Shown here: one piece after another, positions 54,143-64,000 of the stretch | Layout: the number at the start of each line of letters is the position of its first letter | Numbering within the stretch: the stretch's first letter is position 1 | Source of the DNA: Septoria linicola | Lineage: Eukaryota > Ascomycota > Dothideomycetes > Mycosphaerellales > Mycosphaerellaceae | Direction of reading: 5' to 3' | NCBI GenBank assembly: GCA_024114885.1 | Contig: CP099419.1 | Coordinates: 3,782,001 to 3,846,000 of the forward strand | DNA length: 64,000 nucleotides | Notes under the pieces: generated by a model | Told to the model about the DNA's origin: nothing | What the model saw: the letters and a program-made list of their open reading frames with translations, nothing else | Database searches by the model: none | Translations under genes and position numbers: made by a program

Positions 54143-56539
54143 CTACACCCCACCAAACTGATCCCCCTGCCCATGATCCGCGTTCCGCCTACTATGCGCA
54201 CTCCCCCTCTGCATCCTCGCACTCCTCCTAAAATCCGAATCCTCCTTCTCCCTCCTCAGCCTCGCACTCTTCTTCCTCTCCCACACAGCCTTAATCACGT
54301 GTTTAGTCTGCGCCTGACCTTCTTCAAAATTCGCCCTTGCCAGTTGTACGACTTTATCGATTTCATCAGCCGTGTAGACAAAGTTCCACGTGCTCATGAA
54401 GTCGGATTTCATGGGGTCGACGTTGGGAGCTTTGGCGTTGGCGAGGAAGGGGAAGTAGATGAGGGCGATGCCGGCGTCGGGGGAGAGGATGTGGTGCGAG
54501 TCGGAGCAGTCCGGGCGGAGGCGGCGGGTGGGAGGGTCGTCCATGTATTCCGTGCTTTCGGCTTTGGTGCCGACCCAGACTGTGCAGGGGCCGAGGTCTT
54601 CGATGGAGGAATCAGAGGGTGTCTGGGCGGTGTCGAGGGTTTTGGGAGCGTGGGCTATGGCTGCGGCTTCGGCGAGTTGCATGTCTTGTGTAATTTCTGC
54701 AGAGGACTCGTTTGCGGTGGGCCAGCCGGCGCCCATGGGCCAGCCTTTGATGTTGCGCTGGCGGACGTAGCCGTCGACGACTTTGACCCAGTTGTCGGTT
54801 CTGACGTCTGCTGATGCGTCGAAGGCCACGATGACATCGACTTCTCGTCCAGGTCGGAGGAGGGGATAGATTGGCAGGTTGTTGGACATGCCTGCGTCCA
54901 TAAGCTGCAGATGTGTTGCGTCGTGAATGCTCTCGGGACATGATGGCGGTAGTTTGTCTTTCAAACCCGAAAGGAAATTTGGAATGACAGCCGGATCCAC
55001 TGGATGTACCTTCACGAGGTCTTCGTCTTTTTGTGATAGCACTGAATCAAGCTTGCCAAAGCCAGCTGCTTTGATCAATGGCCGAATCTCCTTGTAGTAA
55101 TGTGACAAGGTTGCACAAAATGCAGACCCCCAGATACCGAGCATGAGCGGGACGCGGAGCTCTGGCAGGGCGAGGCCGTTGTCACGCCAAACAGTCTCGC
55201 CGTTCTGAAACCGGCGACCCATCGCCCATGTTGGAATTCCAGCATTGAGCTCTTCGCAGAAGAACTCGTATGGCGTCCACTCAAACCATTGAAACCAATC
55301 GTAGTGCTTGGTCGTTAATCTAGCCTCCTTTGCCTGGCTTCGGAAGTCGTCCGACGCATTCGGAATCTCATGTCTCACCGCAGTGTAGATCGGCAGTGGT
55401 TGGAGGCCTTCTTCGGTATAGTACTTCTGATTAGAGACTTTGAGGTCGTAGTAGTCAACATCCAGCTCGCCTTTAGGTACCATCAGCCTCGCGGCTAGTA
55501 GAAGGCCATACACGTCAACAATCCCGAAATCAGAGTCCGGAACACCCTTCAACTTCTCCACGAATCCGCTCAACAGGAATTTGTTGGTAGGAGCCTGGTT
55601 GAAGAGCGTCAGAGCAGCATTTGGCGATGCTATGTGGATTCCAATTCTTGACTTTAGATGGTCGATAATGTTCTGATGGCTCAGATTGCCAATTGACGAG
55701 TAATAAAGTGTCTGGAGCCAACAGCTACCGGAAACACCTGCCGTGTAGGTCGCACAGTCAAATAGTCCTGACTCGTGGGCGGACAAATAGGAAGAGGTGC
55801 CTGCAACCAGAGCACGAAGACCACCACCTGAGCCACAGAGAGCCACAGTTGGCACATCGTCCGGGTGTACCTCAGACTCGGGTATATCAAGGTATCGTGC
55901 CAAAGCCTTTGCTGTGTGCTCCTTGCGCTTCTGAAGAAAGGTCCGCTCGTCAAGGCAAAGCTGATCTGAGACACGGACAGAAGCCTCCCAGAGGATCTCG
56001 GGGTTGATCTGAGGATCATGGGCTTCCTCCCAAATCTCCCAACTCAACGACCATGGTGCCATGGAAAGTTCATTTTGCAGCTTCGTCAACAGGTCCGGCA
56101 GCTCTCTCAACCAAGAAGGCACAACGAATCCAATGATTGCACTCTTGAGGTCAGTGAAGTCAAGCCCGGATACAGATTCGCCCACGGCCACAAACTTGCC
56201 AGAGGCTGACTGCCAGGCTGTTTGAATAGCATCTGGCGATCCACCTTCTTCATTAGAAGTTTTGTGGTCTTTCGTCTGAGGAGGCGGCGATGGATTAGAT
56301 GATGCCTTGTCACTTTCATTGGAATGACTAGCTTGGGCCTTCGCGCTTCGTCTAAACTTTTCTCGTGATGGGACGTCTTCAGAGGTCGAACCCTCCCATG
56401 TTGTCTTGCTGTCAAGGAGAACAGGCCTATGCCTGCGGTGCCATTCTTGGTATCCGAAAACCAGGGCAGATGCTCCGCCTAAGCTCTGGGCGAGTACTCT
56501 GGCATTCCTACCACGCAATGTCACGAATGCGCGTTGCAT
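54143..56539 (-). CDS. Cytosolic phospholipase A2-like / lysophospholipase-domain lipase
   Basis: Hydrolyses acyl esters of phospholipids or lysophospholipids by a Ser-Asp dyad. Single exon, 798 residues. Near residue 238 is the oxyanion loop VALCGSGGGLRAL; near 270 is the nucleophile motif AGVSGSCWLQ (GxSGS); near 549 is the aspartate motif LQLMDAGMSNNLPIYPLL. These define the PLA2/cPLA2 catalytic domain. The first 25 residues (MQRAFVTLRGRNARVLAQSL) are Arg-rich, lack acidic residues and could be a mitochondrial presequence; I see no C2 domain. A Ser/Pro/Lys-rich linker separates it from the catalytic part. The C-terminus is Arg-rich (RRSARMQRGSAHSRRNADHG). Substrate cannot be read from sequence. 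Confidence 0.88.
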   Translation of the reverse strand: MQRAFVTLRGRNARVLAQSLGGASALVFGYQEWHRRHRPVLLDSKTTWEGSTSEDVPSREKFRRSAKAQASHSNESDKASSNPSPPPQTKDHKTSNEEGGSPDAIQTAWQSASGKFVAVGESVSGLDFTDLKSAIIGFVVPSWLRELPDLLTKLQNELSMAPWSLSWEIWEEAHDPQINPEILWEASVRVSDQLCLDERTFLQKRKEHTAKALARYLDIPESEVHPDDVPTVALCGSGGGLRALVAGTSSYLSAHESGLFDCATYTAGVSGSCWLQTLYYSSIGNLSHQNIIDHLKSRIGIHIASPNAALTLFNQAPTNKFLLSGFVEKLKGVPDSDFGIVDVYGLLLAARLMVPKGELDVDYYDLKVSNQKYYTEEGLQPLPIYTAVRHEIPNASDDFRSQAKEARLTTKHYDWFQWFEWTPYEFFCEELNAGIPTWAMGRRFQNGETVWRDNGLALPELRVPLMLGIWGSAFCATLSHYYKEIRPLIKAAGFGKLDSVLSQKDEDLVKVHPVDPAVIPNFLSGLKDKLPPSCPESIHDATHLQLMDAGMSNNLPIYPLLRPGREVDVIVAFDASADVRTDNWVKVVDGYVRQRNIKGWPMGAGWPTANESSAEITQDMQLAEAAAIAHAPKTLDTAQTPSDSSIEDLGPCTVWVGTKAESTEYMDDPPTRRLRPDCSDSHHILSPDAGIALIYFPFLANAKAPNVDPMKSDFMSTWNFVYTADEIDKVVQLARANFEEGQAQTKHVIKAVWERKKSARLRREKEDSDFRRSARMQRGSAHSRRNADHGQGDQFGGV

Positions 56540-57179
56540 GCTGTCGTAAGAGAATGTGCATATCCAACGGCGCTGACACTGCCCGCGATGATCAGCGCGC
56601 TACACACGAGAAGCGAATTAGAACAAGATGGAAATGTTAAAATAGAGATCGGACTCAAAGACGTAGAAACAAGGTCGCACCACAAGCAATCGTAGTGGAA
56701 ATGCAGTCGACCTAGGCCGATGCACGATCCAGGAACATCCTAGATTTCCCGGTTCAAGACACGCGAGCCGTCATCCTGAGGTAAAGCTTGGCAGAAGCCA
56801 ATTACAGAGCGCTAGGCGCCGTCGTAACGATGGTGAAAGTGTGGAAGTCTGATGGTCAAGATGGTATTGAGAAGTATAGAAGTTGACACTAGGTCTTTGG
56901 CATATACGATACTTTTACAAGAAGTCCAGGAGCATATCACAGTCCACACTTGATGTAAAAGGCAACTGCTCTGCTTTCGGCTCGTTCGGCCTGTACCGAG
57001 CTCCTGCGGACCCACCCCAGCTCTAGCGATACGAGACGCGATACCTACCTAGCCACGTAACGATAGCGTATTCCTTGGGCCCGACCAGTGAACAACACCG
57101 ATGCGACCGATGCCAAACTAAAGCTAGCGCTTTCGCGCGCGTGAGCTGTGAACACGTTCGGCCAGGACCACAAGGCGCA
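56540..57179. promoter_or_regulatory. Shared divergent promoter, PLA2-like gene / EXO70
   Basis: 640 bp between divergent start codons. The EXO70 frame stays open to 57,075 without an ATG, so that part is leader. No recognised site. Confidence 0.45.
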
Positions 57180-59075
57180 ATGGTCGGTCAACGCCATGCG
57201 GCCTTCGCGGAGGAATCTGCGGAGGTGGAGGTCCTATATGCGAGTCTCGACAAGATGAAGAGCGTGACAAAGAAGATACAGGGGTCGATGTCACGTCTGA
57301 ATGAGACTGGTCGAACTGTGCAGGACGCGATCGGACCAATTTACGGCAACACGCAAAGACTACAGGCGCAGAATGTCAATATCGACAGGATATTGCAGGC
57401 CATCGAGAAAGTCAAGCAGCCTTTGGACATGCGTAACAAGGAAGAGCGCATACTTCGAAGCCGGCCAGATAAAGTGGGCCTCACAGAGTACATTGCTAGT
57501 ATGGACAGGACGAACCAAGCACTTCGAGAACTTAAGACAACGAACCTCCGGTCAAACCAGGTAGCCATATCGGAGCTGAGCTCACTACTGGCAACTGGCG
57601 CCGGCAACCTTGAGAATGTGTTTAGAGATATGCTACGACAAGATTCGCAGCCCATTGAGCCTCTGAAGCAAATCACCACGTCACAAGACTTTCCTCGCAT
57701 TTCGTCAAGCAAGTCTGGACAGTTACGGACGATAAACACCAACATATCAAACTACCACTCGCAAGTGGCGCCTCAAAGCGATCTTACGCATGCTGGCAAA
57801 GTCTACGCACATGAGCGTGGACAATACATTGCACTTTCGCTGCAAAATCTAGCATCCGCAACTCTCTCGACGGCGAAGAAGTCGCAAGCCGATGCGATAT
57901 ACCGACCTGGAACCTGCGCAATCACGACATATGCAACGGGCTTCCAGGGTATGATTGTTGCCGAGTACGACAGCATCTGTCCAGTCTTCCAACGAGAAGA
58001 GTGGGGCGCAGTCTTGAGAGCGACACTACAAGATGCAATGAAGACATTTACCAGCACACTACGCGACTTGGACTCCCACATTAGATCACACATGCTGACT
58101 GACTGCTACCTCGGATACGAGATCATCGATGTGGTAACGAAGATGGGGCTTGCCATAGAGCAACACACCAGCGAGCTGAAGCAGGTAGTCTACGATGCCC
58201 TGAAACCTGTGCGCGAGACGTCGAAGTCGTCACTAGCTATGCTGTTAAACGATACACGGGTCAAAATCAGCCAGATGCTGCAATTGCCCGGGGATGGTGC
58301 TGCTCTGCCGCTATCCACAGACGTCATGGCACGTTTACAGACAATGACGGCGTATCTTGTGCCACTTGCAAGTATCATGCGCAGTTTAGGCGATGGAGGC
58401 TGGAACCAGCCAGGCAATACTGGCAACTCTGCGTCATCAGTGCCGACCATGAAGTCCTTCGATGTTGGAGCGGACGGCAAACAACTATTCGCGCACTATG
58501 CCACTGACTCAATAGAGACCTTGATTTCATCTCTAGATGCCAAAGCTCGCAGCCTTCAAAAGGGCAAGAGCTTGCAAGGTGTGTTCCTGGCCAACAATAT
58601 TGCGGTTGTGGAGAGGATGATAAGAGCATCCGAGCTCGCTACTTTGCTGGGAAGCGCACAGCCCAAGGTCGATGCCTGGAAAAAGAAGTCTACACAAATG
58701 TACCTTGATGCCTGGAAAGAGCCTTCAGCACACCTTTTGGATGTGCAATACACTTCTAAACAACCCCGACCGCCCTCTACTGGTCACGCTGTTGACAGCT
58801 CGGCAATATTGAAGTCTTTGTCGAGCAAGGACAAGGATGCTATCAAGGAGAAGTTCAAGAATTTCAACACGTCTTTTGATGAGCTCGTGGCCAGGCATAA
58901 GACATTTAAGATGGAGCCAGAAGTGCGAAGACAACTCGGCCGAGATGCGCAGATGTTTATCGAGCCCCTGTATGCGCGTTTCTGGGACAGATATCACGAG
59001 GTCGACAAAGGAAAGGGTAAATATGTCAAGTTTGACAAGAGTCAACTGAGCGGGATCCTAGCAGGGCTGAGCTAG
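57180..59075 (+). CDS. EXO70: Exocyst complex subunit Exo70
   Basis: Subunit of the exocyst that tethers secretory vesicles at growth sites; binds Rho GTPases and PtdIns(4,5)P2. Single exon, 631 residues, usual for the family. The N-terminal MVGQRHAAFAEESAEVEVLY and IQGSMSRLNETGRTVQDAIG through GPIYGNTQRLQ are the conserved start of fungal Exo70, which is why ATG 57,180 is chosen; upstream in-frame codons have no ATG. The rest is helical. The C-terminal domain holds FLANNIAVVERMIR and IKEKFKNFNTSFDELVARHK, and ends in FWDRYHEVDKGKGKYVKFDK with basic residues that in yeast contact membrane phosphoinositides. Confidence 0.92.
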   Translation: MVGQRHAAFAEESAEVEVLYASLDKMKSVTKKIQGSMSRLNETGRTVQDAIGPIYGNTQRLQAQNVNIDRILQAIEKVKQPLDMRNKEERILRSRPDKVGLTEYIASMDRTNQALRELKTTNLRSNQVAISELSSLLATGAGNLENVFRDMLRQDSQPIEPLKQITTSQDFPRISSSKSGQLRTINTNISNYHSQVAPQSDLTHAGKVYAHERGQYIALSLQNLASATLSTAKKSQADAIYRPGTCAITTYATGFQGMIVAEYDSICPVFQREEWGAVLRATLQDAMKTFTSTLRDLDSHIRSHMLTDCYLGYEIIDVVTKMGLAIEQHTSELKQVVYDALKPVRETSKSSLAMLLNDTRVKISQMLQLPGDGAALPLSTDVMARLQTMTAYLVPLASIMRSLGDGGWNQPGNTGNSASSVPTMKSFDVGADGKQLFAHYATDSIETLISSLDAKARSLQKGKSLQGVFLANNIAVVERMIRASELATLLGSAQPKVDAWKKKSTQMYLDAWKEPSAHLLDVQYTSKQPRPPSTGHAVDSSAILKSLSSKDKDAIKEKFKNFNTSFDELVARHKTFKMEPEVRRQLGRDAQMFIEPLYARFWDRYHEVDKGKGKYVKFDKSQLSGILAGLS

Positions 59076-60658
59076 ATGTGCGAAGGACAATCGGAACAGT
59101 ACAAACTACGCGAAACGCATATACCCGAGCACTGTCTGGCGGAACCGCTTTGGTCTACAGAAGGATCCGGTCGTGAAGCCTTCCCAGCACGCACGTTCTC
59201 TCACGGGTCACAGCCTTCGTGGCCTGCACATCCCTTTCGCAGCTAACGGGTCACTTCAGCAAGCTAATACATTGCTGCGTATCATTCAAATTGGCGTGAC
59301 ATACATCACGCTGTCAAGAACATCGAGTGTTGGTTCAAAGACCATGCACCTCGATTGGTCGCAGCTGGCCAGCTCAAAATTAATGCTTTGTTAAGCTGAA
59401 GGGGTTGACATGCGCGCAGCGCGTTGGCACGAAAGACTTTCCAGAAGGGAGATGCCAGTCTCAAGTATAGATGAATCAATAGATGTCCAGCGTATTCACT
59501 CCGCTATCGCTAGAGGTGGCTTGAAGTCGGAAGCTGGGCGTGTGCTCTAGATACCGATTGGCGCACAAGTGCCGAGCTTCATTTCACTAAGCCGGATCCT
59601 GACATCCAGTGGTACGGTGACTAGGGCCCATAGTAATTCATGCCATAGCATATCGAGACGTGTCGAGCCTCGGGGTGCTCCATTCATTTATTTTCTCTCA
59701 CGACCTTTGTCATTGCTCGTGGTACCTCTGTCTTCACTTCAGCAGCGTGAGTTACGACACTACGGGTTCAGCCGTTACGAAGAGGCTTGGCCAATGGCAC
59801 CTGAGACACTTTTTATCTCGGGGACTGCAGGCATTGCTGGCGCATCTGCAACACAGCAAGCTCAAAGACATCGCTCAAGCATTTCCCTGGATAACCATGG
59901 ATCTATCGTGCATCTGTATACGTTCTGGAGCACTGCGCTTTTTTCACGTTCTCTCACCAAGGTGTGCGGCCACCCGGCAGTAGCTTCCCTAATTCGACAG
60001 TAGCTTGCAGCTCAAATACGCAAGATCCATTGACGCCGCTTCCACGGGCGTCATGCACAATATCAGCCTCTGGTAGCACAGCAGATGCTTCAGAGGTCGA
60101 GTATAAGTGTTGTGATATGTGGACTGCAAACGAGGACAAGTTGTTGGCACGATGAGAGGTCAGAACAGAGTTTAGGGCGCCGTGGAGAAATTGTAGAGGC
60201 CAACTAGAGCGCAAACCCCTGTCAGTTTAGCCAAAGTCCCCTTTCCTGGTGCACAGGTGCAGTAACGTCCAGCTTCTTGCCTCTTCGTCCTTCCACCCCC
60301 AGCCAGCACTTACCCTCTGAATCCAGCTTCCGGCGCCCGGCGACGCCGTATACCACGACTCGTACTTGTAATTATTTCTCGACCCTCCTTTCAGATCTTG
60401 CCATCTCCATCGCGGCGATACCAGTTCGGCGCAAACTGAGCGCGAGTGGAACGACACGCGGCATATCCAGTCCGCCGACAGAATTTCCCTGTATGAGCTT
60501 TCCCCATCCCGCCAATTTCATCACGGCGCCTTCTGCCTGGAGGTTTTGTGCGCCAAACATCTGCGGGCTGTGACTAACCTGTGCCATTTAATACAGAGCC
60601 ATCGAAGAAGGAACACCACGTTGAGTAGTTCCAACAAAACACCCCGACCGCACTCGCC
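59076..60658. other. Intergenic region EXO70 / septin
   Basis: 1.58 kb without a gene I can support. ORFs of 60-145 codons on both strands overlap one another and lack conserved features. The last few hundred bases should be the septin promoter and 5' leader. Confidence 0.4.
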
Positions 60659-62501
60659 ATGGGTAAGCCAACTCCTTCTCCCTCCATCCCACGCACGCAC
60701 GACGACACGACATAGCCGCGAGCGACAGGCTGCCGGCCGCGACAATCCACACACGTTGGGCACACGCCGCAGAGAGCGCGGGCACAGCTTCAAAAATGTC
60801 CACCACATCCACTTTGAGCAGCGTCCACACTGGCAGCACCAATGACTCTCCCAATCGCGCCATTGTGATATCAACAGCGACCGCAGCAATCGGTAGAATC
60901 GTCACACCAGACCGCCTGGACCTGACAGTCCGGGAGCTGCACGTCACCAAGGATCGAGCTGACTCTGTTTCCGACATAGCCTCCCCTAACGGAAACATGC
61001 TGCCCCCGCCAGCACGCGCATCGCCAATTCCTGACTCCGCAGTGCTCAACGGCAAGCCATCTTCGCCACTTGTCGCGACGAGTAACCCTCACCCAAATGG
61101 CGGGACGACTGCGCCACAGACTGTGAGCTCGAAAGACCCGAAAGCGGCAGCACAGGCTGCCACTGATATGAGGAATATCGTGCGCAGAAAGCTCACTGGC
61201 TACGTTGGATTCGCCAATTTGCCAAACCAATGGCATCGCAAGAGTGTGCGGAAAGGCTTCAACTTCAACGTTATGGTCGTTGGTAAGCAAATAGAGACCC
61301 TAATCCTACTCTAGACAGGAGCACTGACGAGGATGCACAGGTGAATCTGGTCTTGGAAAGTCGACCTTAGTGAACACATTGTTCAACACCTCCCTGTACC
61401 CACCAAAGGAGCGCAAGCAGCCATCTCTCGACTTCGCACCAAAGACCGTTAGCATACAGTCCATTTCGGCCGACATTGAGGAAAATGGCGTGCGTCTGCG
61501 CCTGACTGTTGTAGACACGCCTGGATTTGGAGACTTTGTCAACAACGACGACTCGTGGCGACCCATCGTTGAGAACATTGAGCAGCGATTCGATGCATAC
61601 CTGGACGCGGAGAACAAGGTCAACCGCATGAACATCGTTGACAACCGTGTCCATGCGTGTGTCTACTTCATCCAGCCCACTGGACACTCCCTAAAGCCCC
61701 TCGACATCGAGGTGATGCGCAGGCTGCACACCAAGGTCAACCTTATTCCGGTCATCGCCAAGGCCGACACCTTGACTGATGAGGAGATCGCCTCGTTCAA
61801 GCAGCGGGTAAGTCTACCCGCTACCTCTACTCAAAGCTTCTGTATTGACCACTCCCCAGATTCTTGCCGATATCCACCACCACAACATCAACATCTTCGA
61901 GGGACCACGCTACGAACTTGACGATGAGGAGACCATCGCAGAGAACAACGAGATCATGTCGAAGGTCCCATTCGCAGTTGTCGGTGCCAACGCCGAGGTC
62001 TCGACTCCGGAAGGCCGCAAGGTGCGTGGCCGCAGATATCCATGGGGTGTCATCGAAGTCGACAACGAGGAGCACTGCGATTTCGTCAAGCTCCGACAAA
62101 TGCTCATTCGCACACACATGGAGGACCTTAAGGAGCACACGAACAACTACCTTTACGAGAACTACCGATCTGACAAGCTTACATCGATGGGTGTCGCTCA
62201 AGACCATAGCGTGTTCAAGGAGGTCAACCCAGCGGTCAAGCAAGAGGAAGAGCGTTCGCTACACGAGCAGAAGCTAGCAAAGATGGAGCTCGAGATGAAG
62301 ATGGTCTTCCAGCAGAAGGTCCAAGAAAAAGAGAACAAGCTCAAGCAGAGCGAAGAGGAGCTATATGCCCGTCACCGCGAGATGAAGGAGCAGCTCGACC
62401 GCCAGCGACAAGAGCTGGAGGAGAAGAAGCAACGCATCGAGAGTGGACGACCGATCGAGGAGAAGAAGGGCCGCAAGGGTGGCTTCTCGCTCAGAGGCTA
62501 A
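60659..62501 (+). CDS. CDC3: Septin, Cdc3/AspB type
   Basis: GTP-binding filament protein of the septin ring and hyphal septum. Exons 60,659-60,662, 60,788-61,282, 61,341-61,807 and 61,860-62,501, product 535 residues. ATG 60,659 (GCCATGG context) is followed at once by a GTAAGC donor; joining to 60,788 keeps frame and gives MASKMSTT. If that 125-nt intron is not used, the start is ATG 60,796 (531 residues) and 60,659 begins an upstream ORF. After a Ser/Pro-rich N-terminus come LTGYVGFANLPNQWHRKSVR, the P-loop GESGLGKST (split by an intron after the first Gly), DTPGFGDF and AKADTL. The C-terminus is a long coiled coil (EEELYARHREMKEQLDRQRQ). The N-terminal conserved block and coiled coil favour the Cdc3/AspB class. 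Confidence 0.9.
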
Positions 62502-63162
62502 GCTGCTCCGAGCAAGGTGACATGGGTTTTGAGCGCGGTCTTTGTCCTGGAGTTGGGCGTGGCACGCACGAGGAGCTGTGGTCAGACGGACGTGCAGCTT
62601 TATCGGTGATGGCATGTCTGCTCTTGCTGGTACTGGTGGGATGGTCTGTGGAGAATCGAGAATTTGTCGTGGCGCTGCGAGCAGGACTGGCTACTAATGT
62701 CACTAATCTACATTACCACTACAAATACCTCGTCAACGCTCGCACGGCCAGCCATCCAACGCCTCAACTGCTCGACCACCACCTTTCCCCGACCTTCTGT
62801 CTCACGAAAAGCCTACTGCCATGGACTGGATGGGATTCTGATGTTGTGATACCACGGAGCCTTGACACTTTATTTGCTTCTTGTATTGCACTAGTCTGGC
62901 TGACTTTCCTTGTGTTTAAAAGAAGATATAGCGACGGTATTAGTATAGGACACAGATCAGCTACTCCACTGTCCTCCTTCGTGGTCTATCAATGATGGTG
63001 GGGCCATGGGACTTGTATCACTCGGCATCAGTTGTATCTACAACATTACGCTCATAGCCGCTGCTTGTTCTCCGAGCGGGAATTCCTTGAAATTGTCCCG
63101 GGAAGAATTGCTTGAGGGACTATAGGAACTCAGATTTGGCGTGCATACACGAAAACAGCTCA
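62502..63162. other. Convergent 3' region septin / glycoside hydrolase
   Basis: 661 bp between convergent genes. An ORF at 62,522-62,995 has hydrophobic stretches but no coding support. Nothing else seen. Confidence 0.4.
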
Positions 63163-64000
63163 TCACCACCCGCCCGGTACGCCTCCTCCCCCAGTCGTTC
63201 TCGCAGGCCCAGCAGGCATCCAAACATACTGGTCATAGTATGAAGGATTCCAAGGCGTCGCAGCAGAGGTGTAGACAGCAGTAGCGCTGAACACTGGCGC
63301 AGTCACGTTGCTTCGCGCAGCACTTGCATCGTAGAGAGCCTTGATATCTGCATTCCACTGCTCTAGCTGGGGTCTGATGATGCGGCGATCATAAGTCAGC
63401 ATGCCGTTGACTTCGCCTTCCACATCGGTCGTTTGCGTCCAGACACCGCCGGCGCAAGAGTACAGCTCGACTTGTGAGAGGAGTTCGGTGAGGAGGAAGT
63501 GGCCGCGGTAGTTCCAGATGTCGAGAGTCTCGTCGATTTCGTAGGTTCGGTTGATTTCGTTGATGGCTTGTTCTACTTTCCACAGATTTTGGGCGGAGAC
63601 GTTGTGTCCGGTGCCGCCGAATTCTCCTTGGAAGCCGATGCGGCTGGGGTCGTGGGGCGAGCTGTTGATGCTGTAGAAGGGTGTTCCGCACTGTGGGTTC
63701 GCGTAGTGCTAAAAAGTAACAAATCGAAGGTCAGCAGTGTCTCAGTCATGTCTTGCGTGTCTCTGCGCTGCTCCTATGCCGATCTGGACAATGGTTGCCG
63801 CAACATTGACAGAATAGACAGAGACATGTAGGGAAGAAGGGTGCCTTCTGGCAGTCGCTTTACGTACGTGGTTGTCACTGAAGTCTCCGGCGCCGTGGTC
63901 GTACCAGCCGCTGTTGGCGTTGACAAGGCGGGTCGGGTCTAGCTGCCTGACGATGTCTGTGAGTCCGAATTCAGGATATGGCTGGGTGGTGAGCTGGCCC
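63163..64000 (-). CDS. Glycoside hydrolase family 2 protein, C-terminal part (truncated by window)
   Basis: 3' part of a GH2 (beta-galactosidase/glucuronidase superfamily) enzyme. Exons (minus) 63,868 to beyond 64,000 and 63,163-63,708; intron of 159 nt (GTACGT donor, TTTTTAG acceptor). Visible: GQLTTQPYPEFGLTDIVRQL and LDPTRLVNANSGWYDHGAGD of the TIM barrel, DNHHYANPQCG across the intron, and IGFQGEFGGTG, where the Glu fits the catalytic nucleophile. GHFLLTELLSQVELYSCAGG and VWTQTTDVEGEVNGMLTYD follow the usual end of the barrel. The acid/base Glu and the N-terminal domains lie outside the window. The C-terminal tail is Thr/Gly-rich. N-glycosylation sequons (NSS, NVS, NRT) fit a secreted enzyme. 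Substrate unknown. Confidence 0.85.

Noticed and set aside
54173..54814. 213-codon plus-strand ORF
   Set aside because: Antisense to the 3' half of the PLA2-like gene, glycine/valine-rich low-complexity translation; a shadow frame.
57075..57179. Upstream extension of Exo70 by 35 codons
   Set aside because: The open frame has no ATG, only a TTG, and the conserved Exo70 N-terminus begins at ATG 57,180.
62522..62995. 157-codon ORF with hydrophobic stretches downstream of the septin
   Set aside because: Lies in the convergent 3' region, no signal peptide or homologous features, composition like non-coding DNA.

Overview
The window looks like a filamentous ascomycete (Pezizomycotina), most likely a Dothideomycete of the Mycosphaerellales type. 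That placement is inferred from 48-160 nt GT-AG introns with CTGAC/CTAAC branch sites, the gene complement, and a large block of retrotransposons wrecked by RIP (repeat-induced point mutation). It splits sharply at about 36,850.

Left part (1-36,848) is a gene-free, RIP-mutated retroelement block. CpA and TpG are nearly absent, TpA is very common, CpG is kept, and former reading frames are riddled with TAG/TAA. I resolve it into three copies of one unusually long (about 13 kb) Ty3/gypsy-type LTR element. Copy C (minus, 22,560-35,800) is joined head to tail to copy A (minus, 22,838 down past base 1), with one LTR at 22,560-22,838 shared by both. Copy B (plus, 7,884-20,905, LTRs at both ends) is inserted in the Gag-protease region of A. 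Each copy carries Gag-protease, then RT-RNase H-integrase, then a large third frame of unknown function. A 25-bp palindrome occurs at every boundary between these modules, 11 times in all. Between C and the genes lies a further RIP-mutated relic (35,801-36,848).

Right part (36,849-64,000) is ordinary gene-dense sequence with balanced composition. In order: CDP-diacylglycerol synthase (+), glycogen phosphorylase (+), Met8-type siroheme synthase (+), Vac1/Pep7-type FYVE protein (+), a frame-broken small cysteine-rich secreted-protein gene (-), an unrecognised protein with a SUMO-interaction-like motif (-), complex I CHCH subunit NDUFA8-like (-) divergent from nucleoporin Nup57/Nup54 (+), a cytosolic-PLA2-like lipase (-) divergent from exocyst Exo70 (+), septin Cdc3/AspB (+), and the 3' part of a family 2 glycoside hydrolase (-) cut by the window edge. 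These are mostly housekeeping genes for membrane lipid, storage carbon, trafficking, cell polarity and respiration, and they do not form a biosynthetic cluster.

The most novel signals are the palindrome-bracketed three-module retroelement with its unknown third frame, the tandem shared-LTR arrangement with a nested opposite copy, the broken cysteine-rich secreted gene, and an in-frame TAG followed by a 48-codon coding-like extension in glycogen phosphorylase.
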